A stretch of DNA of 64,000 bases from Aphrocallistes beatrix (Eukaryota > Porifera > Hexactinellida > Sceptrulophora > Aphrocallistidae). The notes beneath the pieces were generated by a model. The model was not told the origin of the DNA. It did no database searches and worked only from the letters and a program-made list of their open reading frames with translations. Both the position numbers and the translations under genes were made by a program. Positions 22,405 through 33,426 of the stretch are shown one piece after another (position 1 is the first letter of the stretch; each line of letters starts with the position of its first letter). Location: assembly GCA_963281255.1 (NCBI GenBank), contig OY725494.1, forward strand, positions 2,431,934-2,495,933, given 5' to 3'.

Positions 22405-23573
22405 GGGGACGCAGCATTTGTCCGAATTTCTAAGTTGTCATTTGTCCGAATTGCGTTAACTGTCATTTGTCCGAATCGATTCTTGGAATATTGTCATTTG
22501 TCCGAATCGTAATTTGGAATATTGTCACTTGTCCGAATCGATTCTTGGAATATTGTCACTTGTCCGAATCGATTCTTGGAATATTGTCACTTGTCCGAAT
22601 CGATTCTTGGAATATTGTCACTTGTCCGAATCGATTCTTGGAATATTGTCACTTGTCCGAATCGATTCTTGGAATATTGTCACTTGTCCGAATCGATTCT
22701 TGGAATATTGTCATTTGTCCGAATCGTAATTTGGAATATTGTCATTTGTCCGAATCGTAATTTGGAATATTGTCATTTGTCCGAATCGTAATTTTAGTAC
22801 TTTTATAGGGTCACTCAATATGTTTTGAACCTGGAGTAGTTGCTTCCGTTTGATTTTGTTGAAAATTTCTAGGATTATTCACCTACCTATTATTATTTTG
22901 ACTAGTTTGATTTCAATCGGACAAGTTTCTAAAATATTGTAATTAAGAAATTGTCTAAGATATTTTGTATTAGCATCTATGAAAACACAACCACAAGTGT
23001 TGAATTGGGATATCTTTGAGCATTTATTTATGTTTTGCAAACGAAATTTAAATATGATAATCATAGAATCCCCCCGGATTGTGAATATATCGCATCATTG
23101 ATAATATTGAATTATCAAAAGTTTGTTCCCAACTATCATTTTTCCATAAAGAGAATAAATAAAATTCCATAGGAAATGGCTTGCAAATGTGTCGGAGTCC
23201 ACAAGGACACTCCATTATATGTGGCATAGTATTTTAGAAACTTGTCCAATCTAACTCAAAGCCAAAGATACAAGTAATAATAGGTAGATGAATAATCCTA
23301 GGAATTTTCAACACAATCAAATGGAAGCAACTACTCCAGGCTCGAAACTTATCGAGTGACCCTCGTAGAACATTTTGGAAATGATATATATCAGAAAAGT
23401 GTGAAAGGGAGCTTTTCAAATTCGAAATATTGTCCAATTGAGTGTAAAATTGGCATTTTAATTTCAAGTGACAATATTCCAAGAATCAATTCGGACAAGT
23501 GACAATATTCTAAATTACGATTCGGACAAGTGACAATATTCCAAGAATCGATTCGGACAAATGCATGCAGCTC
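22405..23573. mobile_element. Second foldback-type element, 31-bp repeats, 8-bp TSD
   Basis: Left end ggggacgcagcatttgtccg, right end reverse-complemented gagctgcatgcatttgtccg, with gttttaaa directly on both sides (22397-22404 and 23574-23581). The left arm holds about ten tandem 31-bp units (tgtccgaatcgattcttgga...), and the right arm (23462-23573) holds about three in inverse. The inner flanks 22806-22945 and 23225-23365 are also inverted copies of each other, leaving a loop of about 280 bp. No coding capacity. Same architecture and target-duplication length as 3967-10454, with an unrelated repeat unit. Confidence 0.85.
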
Positions 23574-23581
23574 GTTTTAAA

Positions 23582-25588
23582 ATATTGTGATGTTCAAATA
23601 TTTTGGCCAGGCAGTGTAAGTATATTCTGATGTTAATTGTTATTTGTTTCCATGATAATGCTACCTCCAGGAAACAATATCATAGTCCTATTCCTATACA
23701 TAAACGCCAAGTGTGGGTCTCTCTGGGGGGCGGCAGGAGAGTTGACCGATTCAAATCTATTTAGATCAAATTTTGATTCATTGTTATTAAAGATTTTTTA
23801 TTTTAAGGATTTATCTATAATACTATTCATAATATTAAATTTGTTAGAATTCATAATACATTACTAAAATATTTAAAAATCAAATTTATGACCCACCCTA
23901 AAATTTAGTCTTAGTCTGTCTGTCTGGTCCAAAATAGTGCATATGAATGTACACATCCTCTAAGTCTAAACATATGATGATATAAAGATATCTGTTTTGT
24001 TGTGTAGTAGGAACAATAAGTGAATCTTGTTTACAAGTTTGATTCTATCAATTGCAGATTAGTATTATCTGATTATTGATAGTATTCTTGTATTTTGCAA
24101 AATTGAATTGATAAATCTACAAAAAATTTTACTTTAAGTCGATTCATCCAAATTTTGATAGTCAAATTAGAGTTAGCACAAGGACGGAATGGGTTTCATT
24201 TTTCTTGCCTCCTCACCCGAAACAGACACACAAAAAACGGGGGGGATTAGAGGAACCACTACCGTGGTTTACGTAGATTGCCGAGTAGTGATTTAATGTG
24301 TATGTTACTTATTCGAATCTTAACCCTGAGACTATCATATTATTATTATTATTAACTGATATTCTTACTATTTCAGTTTCAAGTCTATTACCGATGAATT
24401 TCAGTGCTAATTTGTTCATGTGTATGATGGTTCTACCTAGTCAGATAAGTGACGTGTCACTTGTTCAAATACATGTCTAGGTAGTGCTCACCTAATTGAA
24501 TACGTACAGTGAGATGATACACATCAAATACAGTTGATGGCCTAAGTTAATTAACTGGGACACTTCTGATACTTATATTTTGCCCCGATTAAGCGGAGTT
24601 CTCAATTAACCAATGAAATTTAGTAAGACGTAGTGTCTATGAATGTGAACCATTCCGTTCCTGGAGACTTGTCCCTTTAACGGGAGTAGACTGTATTCTA
24701 TGAATGGAATATTTAAGAATTCTAGTCACACGTACTACTTACTTGCTATTACGTATATAAAATGCGTAGGCATATCCTTACTATGTGTAGGTAGACTTAT
24801 CTAGATTTTCTTTCTTGCTAAATTAAGCTATGTCAACCCAAAATAAGGATATTTTTGGTTAATTTAATTCATGTAAAGTGACTGGACATATTCGGCACAA
24901 TATCGTCAGTCACTGGTTCCATTAGTTTTTTATTTCTATTGTATTCCAGCTACAGATTCATTATAAAATACGATATTTTTAATGAACTAAATTATAAATG
25001 ATCAACTGGGCTTCATATTATGCTTTTGCTATTCATCATGTTTGTAGTCATTAGGAGCGTGGCCAGGACTTTGAAGTTTCCATTTTAGTGTACTTTGAAA
25101 GTGGTCTTGGGTGTGGCTTAGTAAAGATTAATCCACAGCTGTTCTAGGAACAATGGAGCAAATTCTAATGAAATTTATTTAATTATAATACTTGGACATG
25201 GATAATGACGGTAGAAAATTTAACCACACCACTATTAGCTATTTAGAACAACTAAATTTTAGATTATCTTATTTCCAGAACAATCGCCGGGGCGATTATT
25301 CTGGGGAATACTGTAATTCTAATTTTGTACAACACACTTTTGGACTGGCCCTAGTAGCTAGTAGTGTAGGTACGTTCGTATCGTATTCGTGGATCCTAGA
25401 TACTTGTGGTGAGGGGCTTGAATATTCGCCGGGGATCTATGAGTAGGAATAAATCAATCGCCGGGGCGATTATTCAGGCAATACTGTAGTATTTGAGATT
25501 CAAACCTATACCAATAATACTCAATTTTATATTTGCGCAATAACATCGATATTTAAATTATTTGAACTTAGGTAGCCCAGTTTCTGCT
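23582..25588. other. Intergenic, no gene seen
   Basis: AT-rich, no convincing coding frame. A motif aatcgccggggcgattattc followed by aatactgta occurs at about 25280 and again at 25456 in the same orientation, with a decayed copy near 31885. It is probably the terminus of an uncharacterised MITE. A fragment gattaagcggagttctcaat at about 24587 resembles a pogo-type end. The last 200 bp probably contain the tyrosine kinase promoter. Confidence 0.5.
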
Positions 25589-27658
25589 ATGGCGATCTAC
25601 CAGAGCCACCTCACCCGCCTAAATAAAGGGTTCAACGCCCCTTCCGAGGGCTTCTACCAGATCAACAAGAACTACATCCTCAGGTATCCGGACGACCGCA
25701 CCTCCAAAGCAGAAAGAGCTAAACCTCTCTCAATGATAAAGTGCGTGACTTGTTTCACTGAGAACAAGTTTGAGATAAAGTTTACAGACACACGGTGGCA
25801 CCTGCAGGCTCCCAGCAAGAAGATACAGATGAAGTGGGTGGTGGAGATAGCTCAGGTGGCCGGAGTCAATATCGAAGATAAGCGTTCGCAGCCTGTAGTT
25901 CCCGCCACATCTTCCGCACCTACCACACCTTCGACACTTTCCGCTCCTTCCACACCTTCCACACCTCCTTTAATACAGCCCACACAGGAAGAGGCCATGC
26001 CGCAGCGGCAGAATCGGATCCTAAAGACCTTGTTTAACAAATCCGCCTCTTCTTCAGATGTACGTTCCAAGCCCAAACCACGATCTCTCACGCAGATAAA
26101 GCCGAACATGTTGCCACAGCCTTCCACAGAGAACTACGAGTCTCTAGATTCTCCTGAGGCAATCAAATCTCCCTTCGAGATCTCCAGTCTGCCTCAGCTG
26201 CCCATCCCATCCCCCACCCTCCTCTCCTGTCCGGAGCAGCCCGACGCCTCCTACGTGGAGATGAGTGAGCCAAAGAGCGCTAGGCAGTTTCCCCTCCCCA
26301 AATCCCCCCGTCCTCTCAGGAAGGAGGAGGTGCAGCAGCCTAGCGGCCCCTCTTATCTGGAGGAGGTGCACTCCGCTGAATCTCTGCCAGAGAGCGAGGT
26401 TCCCGCAAACCCGCCTGAGTGCGGCGCCAGTTTGATGGAGTCGGTCCCGCCTCTCCGGCCCGATGACGACGTGGACGCGCTGCCTCTCTCCCAGATGAAC
26501 CTCTGCCAGCAGCTGGAGAGCACCTACGTCATCAGCGAGAACGACTACCTGGACATGAACACCCCCGCCCCCGCCAGGACCACGGCGGAGCTGGACTCTG
26601 TAGCCAAGGCCTCTCACAAACTCAGCAAGTCCGGGAGCGCAGACAACTTCCTGGAGAAGAAAGACCTCTACTCCTTCCTGGCCAACTCCCGCGAGCTGAG
26701 TGAGATACTGTCCGCCTCCTGCGCCACCAGCTACACCTTTTCCGGGAAGCTGTTTGCGCAGGCCGAAGCGGGCAAAGACCCGTTCCAATCTCTGGGTGAG
26801 GAGGTCAAGCCCGGGGTCAACGTCCCCGCCATCAAGGAGGACGAGCTGAAGGTATTGGAGATCATCGGGCACGGCGCGTTCGGAGAGGTTTCACTTGCCG
26901 AATGGACCCCTCCCTCCTCCGAGAAGGTGCAGGTAGCGGTCAAGAATGTGAAGCAGGGGATCAGCGAGGTGCAGAAGAGAAACTTCCTGAAGGAAATCCT
27001 CATAATGTCCCGCCTGTCCCACCTGAATGTGCTGAACATCTGCGGTGTGGTGGACAGAGGCAGCTCCAACCCTTGGATCGTGATGCCATACTGCAAGCAC
27101 GGGGCACTCAAGACCCACCTCCGAGACATGGAGAAGACGCCCTCTCTCAAGAAGCTGCTGTACTTCTGCTCCGACATAGCCTACGGCATGTCCTACCTCG
27201 CCTCGCAGAACATCATCCACAGAGACCTGGCCGCTAGGAACGTAGTCGTGGACGAGGAGGAGATCTGCAAGGTGACGGACTTCGGCTTCTCCCGTCAGCT
27301 CGACGCGGATATTTACGTCTCCAGCAACACTCAGGAGGTCCCGGTCAGGTGGACAGCCCCGGAGGCCCTGAAGGAGGCGAAGCACTCCGTCTCCAGCGAC
27401 GTGTGGAGCTACGGGGTGGTAATGTGGGAGGTGTTTACCCTCTGCGAGCGACAGCCATATGACCACCTCAACACGAACAACTTCATGATCTTGCACTACC
27501 TGGAGAAGGGAGAGAGACTCCAGCCCCCCGAGGGCTGTCCTAACAATGTCTCAGGGATCATGCGCGCTTGTTGGAACTCCGAGCCCAGGTTCCGGCCTAG
27601 CTTCGACCTGATCTTCTCTCTCCTCTTCCAGGTCATCCGCAGGATAGACAGAACCTAA
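25589..27658 (+). CDS. PH-domain tyrosine kinase with YxxM docking motifs, single exon
   Basis: 689 residues from ATG 25589; an upstream in-frame TTG exists but the ATG fits the start of the first PH strand. Residues about 3-95 look like a PH domain ([27 protein letters not shown], and the final [10 protein letters not shown] helix), suggesting phosphoinositide-dependent membrane recruitment. Residues 100-400 are Pro/Ser-rich and carry tyrosines in docking contexts: Y222-VEM and Y320-LDM (YxxM, the PI3K p85 SH2 consensus), plus Y183-ESL, Y256-LEE and Y313. The kinase domain is complete: GHGAFGEV at 427-434, VAVK Lys452, HRDLAARN with Asp546, DFG Asp564, [22 protein letters not shown]. There are no SH2, SH3 or transmembrane segments. 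GC-rich codon use contrasts with the surroundings. Confidence 0.85.
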   Translation: MAIYQSHLTRLNKGFNAPSEGFYQINKNYILRYPDDRTSKAERAKPLSMIKCVTCFTENKFEIKFTDTRWHLQAPSKKIQMKWVVEIAQVAGVNIEDKRSQPVVPATSSAPTTPSTLSAPSTPSTPPLIQPTQEEAMPQRQNRILKTLFNKSASSSDVRSKPKPRSLTQIKPNMLPQPSTENYESLDSPEAIKSPFEISSLPQLPIPSPTLLSCPEQPDASYVEMSEPKSARQFPLPKSPRPLRKEEVQQPSGPSYLEEVHSAESLPESEVPANPPECGASLMESVPPLRPDDDVDALPLSQMNLCQQLESTYVISENDYLDMNTPAPARTTAELDSVAKASHKLSKSGSADNFLEKKDLYSFLANSRELSEILSASCATSYTFSGKLFAQAEAGKDPFQSLGEEVKPGVNVPAIKEDELKVLEIIGHGAFGEVSLAEWTPPSSEKVQVAVKNVKQGISEVQKRNFLKEILIMSRLSHLNVLNICGVVDRGSSNPWIVMPYCKHGALKTHLRDMEKTPSLKKLLYFCSDIAYGMSYLASQNIIHRDLAARNVVVDEEEICKVTDFGFSRQLDADIYVSSNTQEVPVRWTAPEALKEAKHSVSSDVWSYGVVMWEVFTLCERQPYDHLNTNNFMILHYLEKGERLQPPEGCPNNVSGIMRACWNSEPRFRPSFDLIFSLLFQVIRRIDRT

Positions 27659-27897
27659 CTTTTAGACAATATTAAAGATTAATCGATGCTATTACAAAAT
27701 ATTTTATGCTCACTATTCCAATGTTGTTTACTTTTATATCCAAATTTGTATATGCTTGCTTTTGTGTTTCAATATGATTCAGTTATGTATTTGATCCATT
27801 TGTCAGTACGAGTATATTACATTCCAGTATAATTTTTAAATTGTAACGTTCACCTCTAGTCTACCAATATTTTTACAGATTAGTTACTATAGAATTA

Positions 27898-28787
27898 CAG
27901 TGGAAGCCGATTAATCGAGGCAATTCGTAGAGAACAATTTTTTTAATATTCATAGTCGTCGGATAATCGGGACAAAACATGTAATAATTTATCAAGATTT
28001 TTGTCCGATGAAGCAATAAATTTTGTTTTTCATTCAGAGAATCGGGATATGAGATCCAATAATGCGATTAACAGTGAATATCCTCGTTTAATCTGGAATG
28101 AGATCCGATTAAGCGATTGAAATTTTAACATAAATACTCACTACATATTACATCAAATTAAATCTGATTTAATTGATATACACTAACCGGACAAAAGTAT
28201 TTGCACACTTCATTATCACACGTGCATTTAATACTAAAATGGGTCTATTCATGAAGTTTAAAACTCCGAAACGGTAAGTGATACAACTAATCGGGTTTCA
28301 AATTCGAAATCTTCGCATTCGAATTAGTTATTGCAGAAAATTTATAATCAATTATTAATTCCCAACTATTTCAAATTATCAATCACTGCCACTTTGTGCC
28401 ACATATGTCCATTTTTATCACTATACATGATGGTGATGTACTACCTCTTGTGTCACAGGTTGATAATTTTACTAATTGGGTTGAGCAATTTACTTAGAAA
28501 TCTTCAACTATTACTAATTCTAATGTGAAGATTCTGAATCTTAAGTCAGATTCCTAATAGCTCTTAGAGTTTGAATACTTTCCCTTCATGAAAAGAGCCA
28601 ATTTACTATTTGTATGGGGAATAATATAGTGTACAAATACTTTTGTCCGGTTAGTGTATGTAATGAGAAAACCGATGTTGAAAAATGGTTTCTTATACTT
28701 CCCAGTGGAAACCGCTTGATCCGCACAATCGGTTAATCGGGACAAAATGCTGACTCCCGAGCTGTCCCAATTAACCGGCTTCCTCTG
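27898..28787. mobile_element. Pogo/Tigger-type MITE, interrupted
   Basis: Left end cagtggaagccgattaatcg and right end, reverse-complemented, cagaggaagccggttaattg, with TA on each side (27896-27897 and 28788-28789). It is split by the element at 28181-28656. The repeated gggacaaaa and gattaatcg motifs near both ends are subterminal. It lies about 240 bp past the tyrosine kinase stop codon. Confidence 0.75.
28181..28656. mobile_element. Mariner-derived MITE nested in the pogo-type MITE
   Basis: Termini cactaaccggacaaaagtat and its inverse, with TA on both sides (28179-28180 and 28657-28658). The terminus matches the right end of the mariner copy at 44659 (gcttttgtccggttggtgt), and the internal stretch aaattcgaaatc-tcgcattcgaattagt matches that mariner's 3' non-coding region near 44540. 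It therefore looks like a deletion derivative of that mariner lineage. Confidence 0.75.
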
Positions 28788-29244
28788 TATGTTGATCTCT
28801 AGTGTCTAGTTCCTGTTTGTTTCCTCAAAAATATTATTTTTATTGTATATCCTGATGACCACTGCAGAACTGCAACTGGGTCACAAGAAGTGACCCATGA
28901 CCTATTTTTATTTGATTCATCTGTCAAGGCACATTCATTACAAAATTACTCATTCTGTCTCACACGGTATAAATATACGTATGTATAATAATTTAATGAG
29001 AACCATACTGCCGCGCTCAAATAGGCTTAGACCAAGGATGGAATAGTATATACTTAGGGAATTTCACAACATGAACCAAAGTTTTTTCTTAGGCACGATT
29101 GATCTTAAAATTGTATTACCAGCATATATAAACCACATATCAGAGTACCCGAATCCGTAATATAAAAAAAAGTACTATAATAGTTTTTACATTTATAAAC
29201 CAATTTACAATGTACACCCAAAATTATAAATGGTGCTCCATCCG

Positions 29245-29787
29245 TACTATTAAAACTCGATTAATGTATATTTATATATATATATATCTCTGTAACGAAT
29301 TGATTGAAGAAACTGTCAGGCCCAGAAAGCTGATTTTTGGCATGCGGGAGTCTTTTGGCTATGGCTCCAGTAAGTTCTGAGCTCAGACGAAAATGTCGAC
29401 TCATCATGGAATTATGACGCCATTGTCACATTTTAAAAAGTTGAACAACAGAGTTATTCGAGCATAACTCAGCCATTATAAGAGATAGAAGGCTGAAATT
29501 TTAATAGATTATGTATATTAATATACCTCACATATGACCCAACTATTATAAAAAAATGATGACTCATCACTCTGTTATGACGTCATCACTACGCATCAAA
29601 AAAAATTTAAAAATTGACAAATTTGGTGATTTTTCGTGCGATATCGATTATGACAGTAAGACAGGCGTATTAGGGACGTTATCTCCCATATAATTAATCA
29701 ATGGTGACCACAGGCGCCCAAAGGGCATCTCCGGCGGACACAAAGTGTCCGCCAGCCCCGCAGCGCAAGCAAACGAAGCGCGCTTGT
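29245..29787 (+). repeat. Hairpin-tail repeat, family A, near full length
   Basis: 5' end tactattaaaactcgattaa, a short TA run, then the conserved body gaattgattgaagaaactg, tggcatg, agttctgagctcagacgaa, two segments with gatgactcatca and tgacgtcat, gtgatttttcg, gacaggcgtatt, and the GC-rich tail with three hairpins ending cgcttgt. Other copies: 59340-59850 (+), 43164-43580 (-), 41331-41841 (-, interrupted), 48336-48521 (3' part). No coding frame. Confidence 0.8.
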
Positions 29788-30871
29788 AACTGATATTATA
29801 CGTACTTAGAGAGATAAAGTGTATTATTGGTGAATAGAAAATCGCCTATTGCCTACCTGATGTTACTATTTATTGGTGTCTAGCATTTGTAATTTTCGAG
29901 ATATAGTCCAGATTAGGTCAAACTACAGTTCGTTAGCAACGCAGGAATGTGTAAACATTTCGATGAAAATTTCAACATATTATTTCTAAACAACTGGTCC
30001 AAAGTAAGATTTCCTGTGATAATTAGACATTAATGATGGCTTAAATTAATTAATGATGGCTTATTAAGGTGTGATTTTTGTGTAGAACCAAGATTAGCAC
30101 GAGTTGATTTGAAAAATTTAGAATTTTTCAATGGAATATTGTTACATTCCTGCGTTGCTATGGTAAAGCATTTGGTCAGTTTGGGATATTTCGTGCAAAC
30201 TGTAGTAACTAGGTCTTCAAGTTTGATCGTATTTGATAGGCAATTGGCTACTTCCTATTAGGTAATAATACAATTTAAACTTCTAAATTCACAGACTATA
30301 GAGTTATGCGACAATTTAGTGTTTTGGTCACATTCTTAAAATTAACCCATAACTCAAAACTCGTTGAATTTAGAAGTTCAAGTTGTATTATCACCTAATA
30401 GGAAGTAGCCCATTGTCTGTCAAACACGATCAAATTTGAAGATCTAGTTACTACAGTTTGCACGAAATGGCCCAAACTGACCAAAATGCTTTACCATAGC
30501 AACGCAGGAATGTAACAACATTCCAATGAAAAATTCTAAATTTTTCAAATCTACTCGTACTAATCTTGGTGCTACACAAAAATCACACCTTAATACCATT
30601 TAGAAATAGGGTTAAAACAGCTTAGAAAATCGCTAAAATTGTCCTTAGAATGACCTGTTGCGCAATGATATGATGGCTAATCGAAATTTTTCCAACGGAT
30701 ATATGTACTTTGATACCATGTTTATATATGCTGGTAGTACATTCTTAATGCCTATTCTGCATGGTTAACGATTTTAGAATATTCGTGTATTAATCCATTC
30801 GGCTACTACTTCATCCCTAGTCCATAATTTTCAGTCTACTGTGAGGCATTATTAGAGTAGGCTATGGACAG

Positions 30872-30974
30872 AAGTATTTAGAGATGTTATCTCCCTTATA
30901 ATTAATCGATGTGACCCCAGGCGCCCACAAAGTGTCCGCCAGCCCCGCAGCGCAAGCAAGCGAAGCGCGCTTGT
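30872..30974 (+). repeat. Hairpin-tail repeat, family A, 3' end only
   Basis: Starts in the gtatttagagatgttatctc segment and ends cgcttgt. The first hairpin arm is shortened: gcgcccacaaagtgtccgcc, where part of the gcgcc/cggcgg stem has been lost. Confidence 0.7.
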
Positions 30975-31125
30975 AACTGTATAAAACAGGTGAGGAAATT
31001 GCCTAAATTTGCTCAAAAAGGGATCGTTGTGCAATATGATGATGACAATACACATTTTGATACGGATTCGGGTACTCTGATATGTGTTTTATATATGCTG
31101 GTAATACAATTTTAAGATCAATCGT

Positions 31126-31970
31126 GCCTATGAAAAAAAATAGTTCAGGCAGTACTTAAGAGTATAGTTTGCTGTGAAAATATATCAATATTTATATTAT
31201 TATTGAATAACTTATGGTTGTTTCTATAACATTTTAACACAACAGAGCGGAGCTGTAAATGGGTCATATGTACATAACGTCATGATCCATTGACAATTGA
31301 TATATTCTGAGAATGCAATGCAATTATTTGCGAGTGCGTGAGTCGGTAGTCTGTCTCTGTTATAAAAGGCTATTGAAACAAACTTATTCAATATTACGCG
31401 TACTATCAATCTTGATATGTTCTCATCAAATTATTTTAACTTTAATACCATATGAGACCGAACGAGTAATTCAATAATGAATGTGCCTTGACACATGGGT
31501 CCAATAATGGGTCATGCTTCATGGGTCACTTCTTGTGATCCTTTTGCAGCTCTGCAACTGAGACCCTAATTCTCAAGCATTAAATTTCATTCTCATAAAT
31601 ATTATCTATTGAGATGGCGACGATGGGTTATGGCGTCCATGTACTCATAAGCTATGGCCCATAACTCATTTACTATTTGCAGCTCTCAGACTATTAAAAT
31701 AAGTGCTGATGACCCGACCCGTCCCCTGACCGGAGTTTAAAATAATGACTTAAATTTTTCTGTGAATGTGCGGCTATATATGCAGATTTGCAACTACCTA
31801 TACGATTTTCAATATACAGTTGACTCCACTTAATTGGCGGAACTTGAATTACGCTTACGAAAAAAAAATACACCGAGCGATTATTCAGGGAAATACGGTA
31901 TGTTGATTGAACTAAAATTTATTGGAGTTAGTTACACTCCTTATTCTAAAGACAACTGTTTAGTAATCAA
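31126..31970. other. Intergenic, upstream of SWI5
   Basis: No coding frame. A single pogo-like terminus (cagttgactccacttaattg) at about 31818 and a decayed copy of the cgattattcaggga motif at about 31888 lie within 150 bp of the SWI5 start. Confidence 0.4.
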
Positions 31971-32348
31971 ATGAGTACCAATTCTAGTCCTCCTTCGAAG
32001 AAACACAAGTATGACAGAGACCCGGGACTGAGTATGGAGAATGCTGAGGGTGGGAGTGAAATTGAAATACAGACTGAAAGTAAAGAATCGGGCTCAGAAC
32101 AAACTGAAAACCTTGCATTGGAGAAAAAGGTTTCTGATTTGAAAGAAGAAATTTCAAGTCTAAAGGGAAGGCTGGCCCTGATCTCTCCAGATTGTAAACT
32201 ATCTGAAATGGATGAAATGATTGAGGCACTGCACGAATATAATGACATTAAGGATGTCACACAGATGCTGCTAGGAAAATTGGCTGATTTTGATGAGGTC
32301 ACTACCTCTTCACTCTATTCTAGATTCGGTCTCGATACGAGTGACTGA
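31971..32348 (+). CDS. SWI5: DNA repair protein SWI5 homologue
   Basis: 125 residues, single exon, from ATG 31971. SWI5 works with SFR1 to assist Rad51/Dmc1 strand exchange in homologous recombination, in the nucleus. The C-terminal third carries the family signature: ALHEYNDIKDVTQMLLGKLA followed by VTTSSLYSRFGLD near the end. In between, LALEKKVSDLKEEISSLKGR forms the short coiled coil expected for SFR1 pairing. The N-terminal 45 residues are low-complexity, Ser/Glu-rich, with a basic SKKHK patch near residue 10 that could act as a nuclear localisation signal. Length is right for an animal SWI5. No SFR1 partner is in the window. Confidence 0.9.
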   Translation: MSTNSSPPSKKHKYDRDPGLSMENAEGGSEIEIQTESKESGSEQTENLALEKKVSDLKEEISSLKGRLALISPDCKLSEMDEMIEALHEYNDIKDVTQMLLGKLADFDEVTTSSLYSRFGLDTSD

Positions 32349-32514
32349 TCCGACCATAAACTAATTATGGATGTAGATAATGACCTTATTAGCCTTTAAC
32401 AAACTATGGGTAGATAACGTTTGTTTGTAGAAAGAGAACATCATTGTTGGCTTATTTGATGGGTACATCACCTAACTAAATATCTGAAATTAGCATCTCT
32501 CAAGTTATAAGATA

Positions 32515-32847
32515 CAGTAGAACCTCGTTAATACGAACACGGAATAATACGAAACTCGGTTAATATGACATACAGTCGAAACCGGTTTTTTCTCACTCTG
32601 GTTTATCCTTACTTATTGGTTTTTTCTTACTATTTCAGAATCTTAATTATGTAAAAAATTCCAAATCTAGATTAATTTCCATCGGGGTTTTTCTTACTAT
32701 CGTTTTTTTCTTACTGTTTGAACCTGTAAAGAAATAGTAAGAAAAAAACGGTTTCGACAGTATACTTATTCCCCTACACAGGAACATACCGGATAATAGG
32801 AACAAATTTCAACCTTCCCTGGTGTTCGTATTAACGAGTTTATACTG
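32515..32847. mobile_element. Pogo/Tigger-type MITE with a second MITE inside
   Basis: Ends cagtagaacctcgttaatac and, reverse-complemented, cagtataaactcgttaatac, with TA flanks (32513-32514 and 32848-32849). At 32573-32760 it contains another inverted-repeat element (cagtcgaaaccggttttttc / ctgtcgaaaccg) with its own TA flanks. Partial copies of both occur at 14998-15164 and 15365-15420. Confidence 0.8.
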
Positions 32848-33426
32848 TATGGGAATGAACTTAGGTTTGATGAGATGTTTTTAGAATGACTTTGGAGTTT
32901 GGACAGAGGTGCATTAGGATCTGACATGGGATGTTTCCTTCTGGTCCTACTGCTTTCCCCATTAGTGCATCCATTAGGTCATGTGTATAAAAAGGACTTA
33001 TCTAATTTCCGGGATTCGGGAACTGAATGCAACGCTACCATTCCAAAATATCTCAGAGTCCAGGTAACGGATTAGATCTTTTTTTTCTGGAAATTATGTA
33101 TGTATCAACTATATTTCCCTGAACCGTACCCGATAGATTTAGTAGATACATACATAATTTCCAGAAAAGCACTGTACTGATATAAAATATGGTTGATGAG
33201 ACTCCATCTTTAGGATTGTGGAGAGATAGCGCGTGAAGTCAATACGGTTTATTTAGTAATAGTCTCTTTTAAATGATGTGATGATTAATAATATCACTCT
33301 TCAACCCTTTCTTCAAAACTTTTTATTTTAGTAAGAAATGTTTGCTAGACAAACATTCCACTCCAACAAGTTGTAGTAGAGCTTATTTAAGTACTAAAGC
33401 AAGCAAAATAATAGTAATGAGTTCTA
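32848..33426. other. Intergenic with an inverted repeat at 33086-33165
   Basis: tctggaaattatgtatgtat and its inverse enclose about 35 bp. No gene is seen. The region is the shared 3' flank of SWI5 and the minus-strand NHL gene, so the hairpin could separate convergent transcripts. Confidence 0.5.

Larger units (their letters stand above)
29092..31125. mobile_element. Composite palindromic element with nested repeats
   Basis: The outer arms 29092-29158 and 31055-31125 are inverted copies (cacgattgatcttaaaattg ... caattttaagatcaatcgtg). Inside lie a family A hairpin-tail repeat (29245-29787), a second palindrome (about 29905-30869) with arms meeting near 30320, and a family A tail (30872-30974). 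The inner palindrome ends agtaggctatgg and belongs to the same family as 18851-22375. Boundaries of the outer element are uncertain by some tens of bases. Confidence 0.65.

Noticed and set aside
22467..22791. Three overlapping frames with repeated SESILGILS/CPNRFLEYC
   Set aside because: Products of the 31-bp repeat in the second foldback element.
25192..25446. 84-codon plus-strand frame upstream of the kinase
   Set aside because: It overlaps a duplicated MITE-like motif (cgccggggcgattattc) and has no recognisable domain.
26144..27496. Long minus-strand frames (up to 242 codons) opposite the tyrosine kinase
   Set aside because: Shadows of GC-rich coding sequence; the plus strand has every kinase motif intact.
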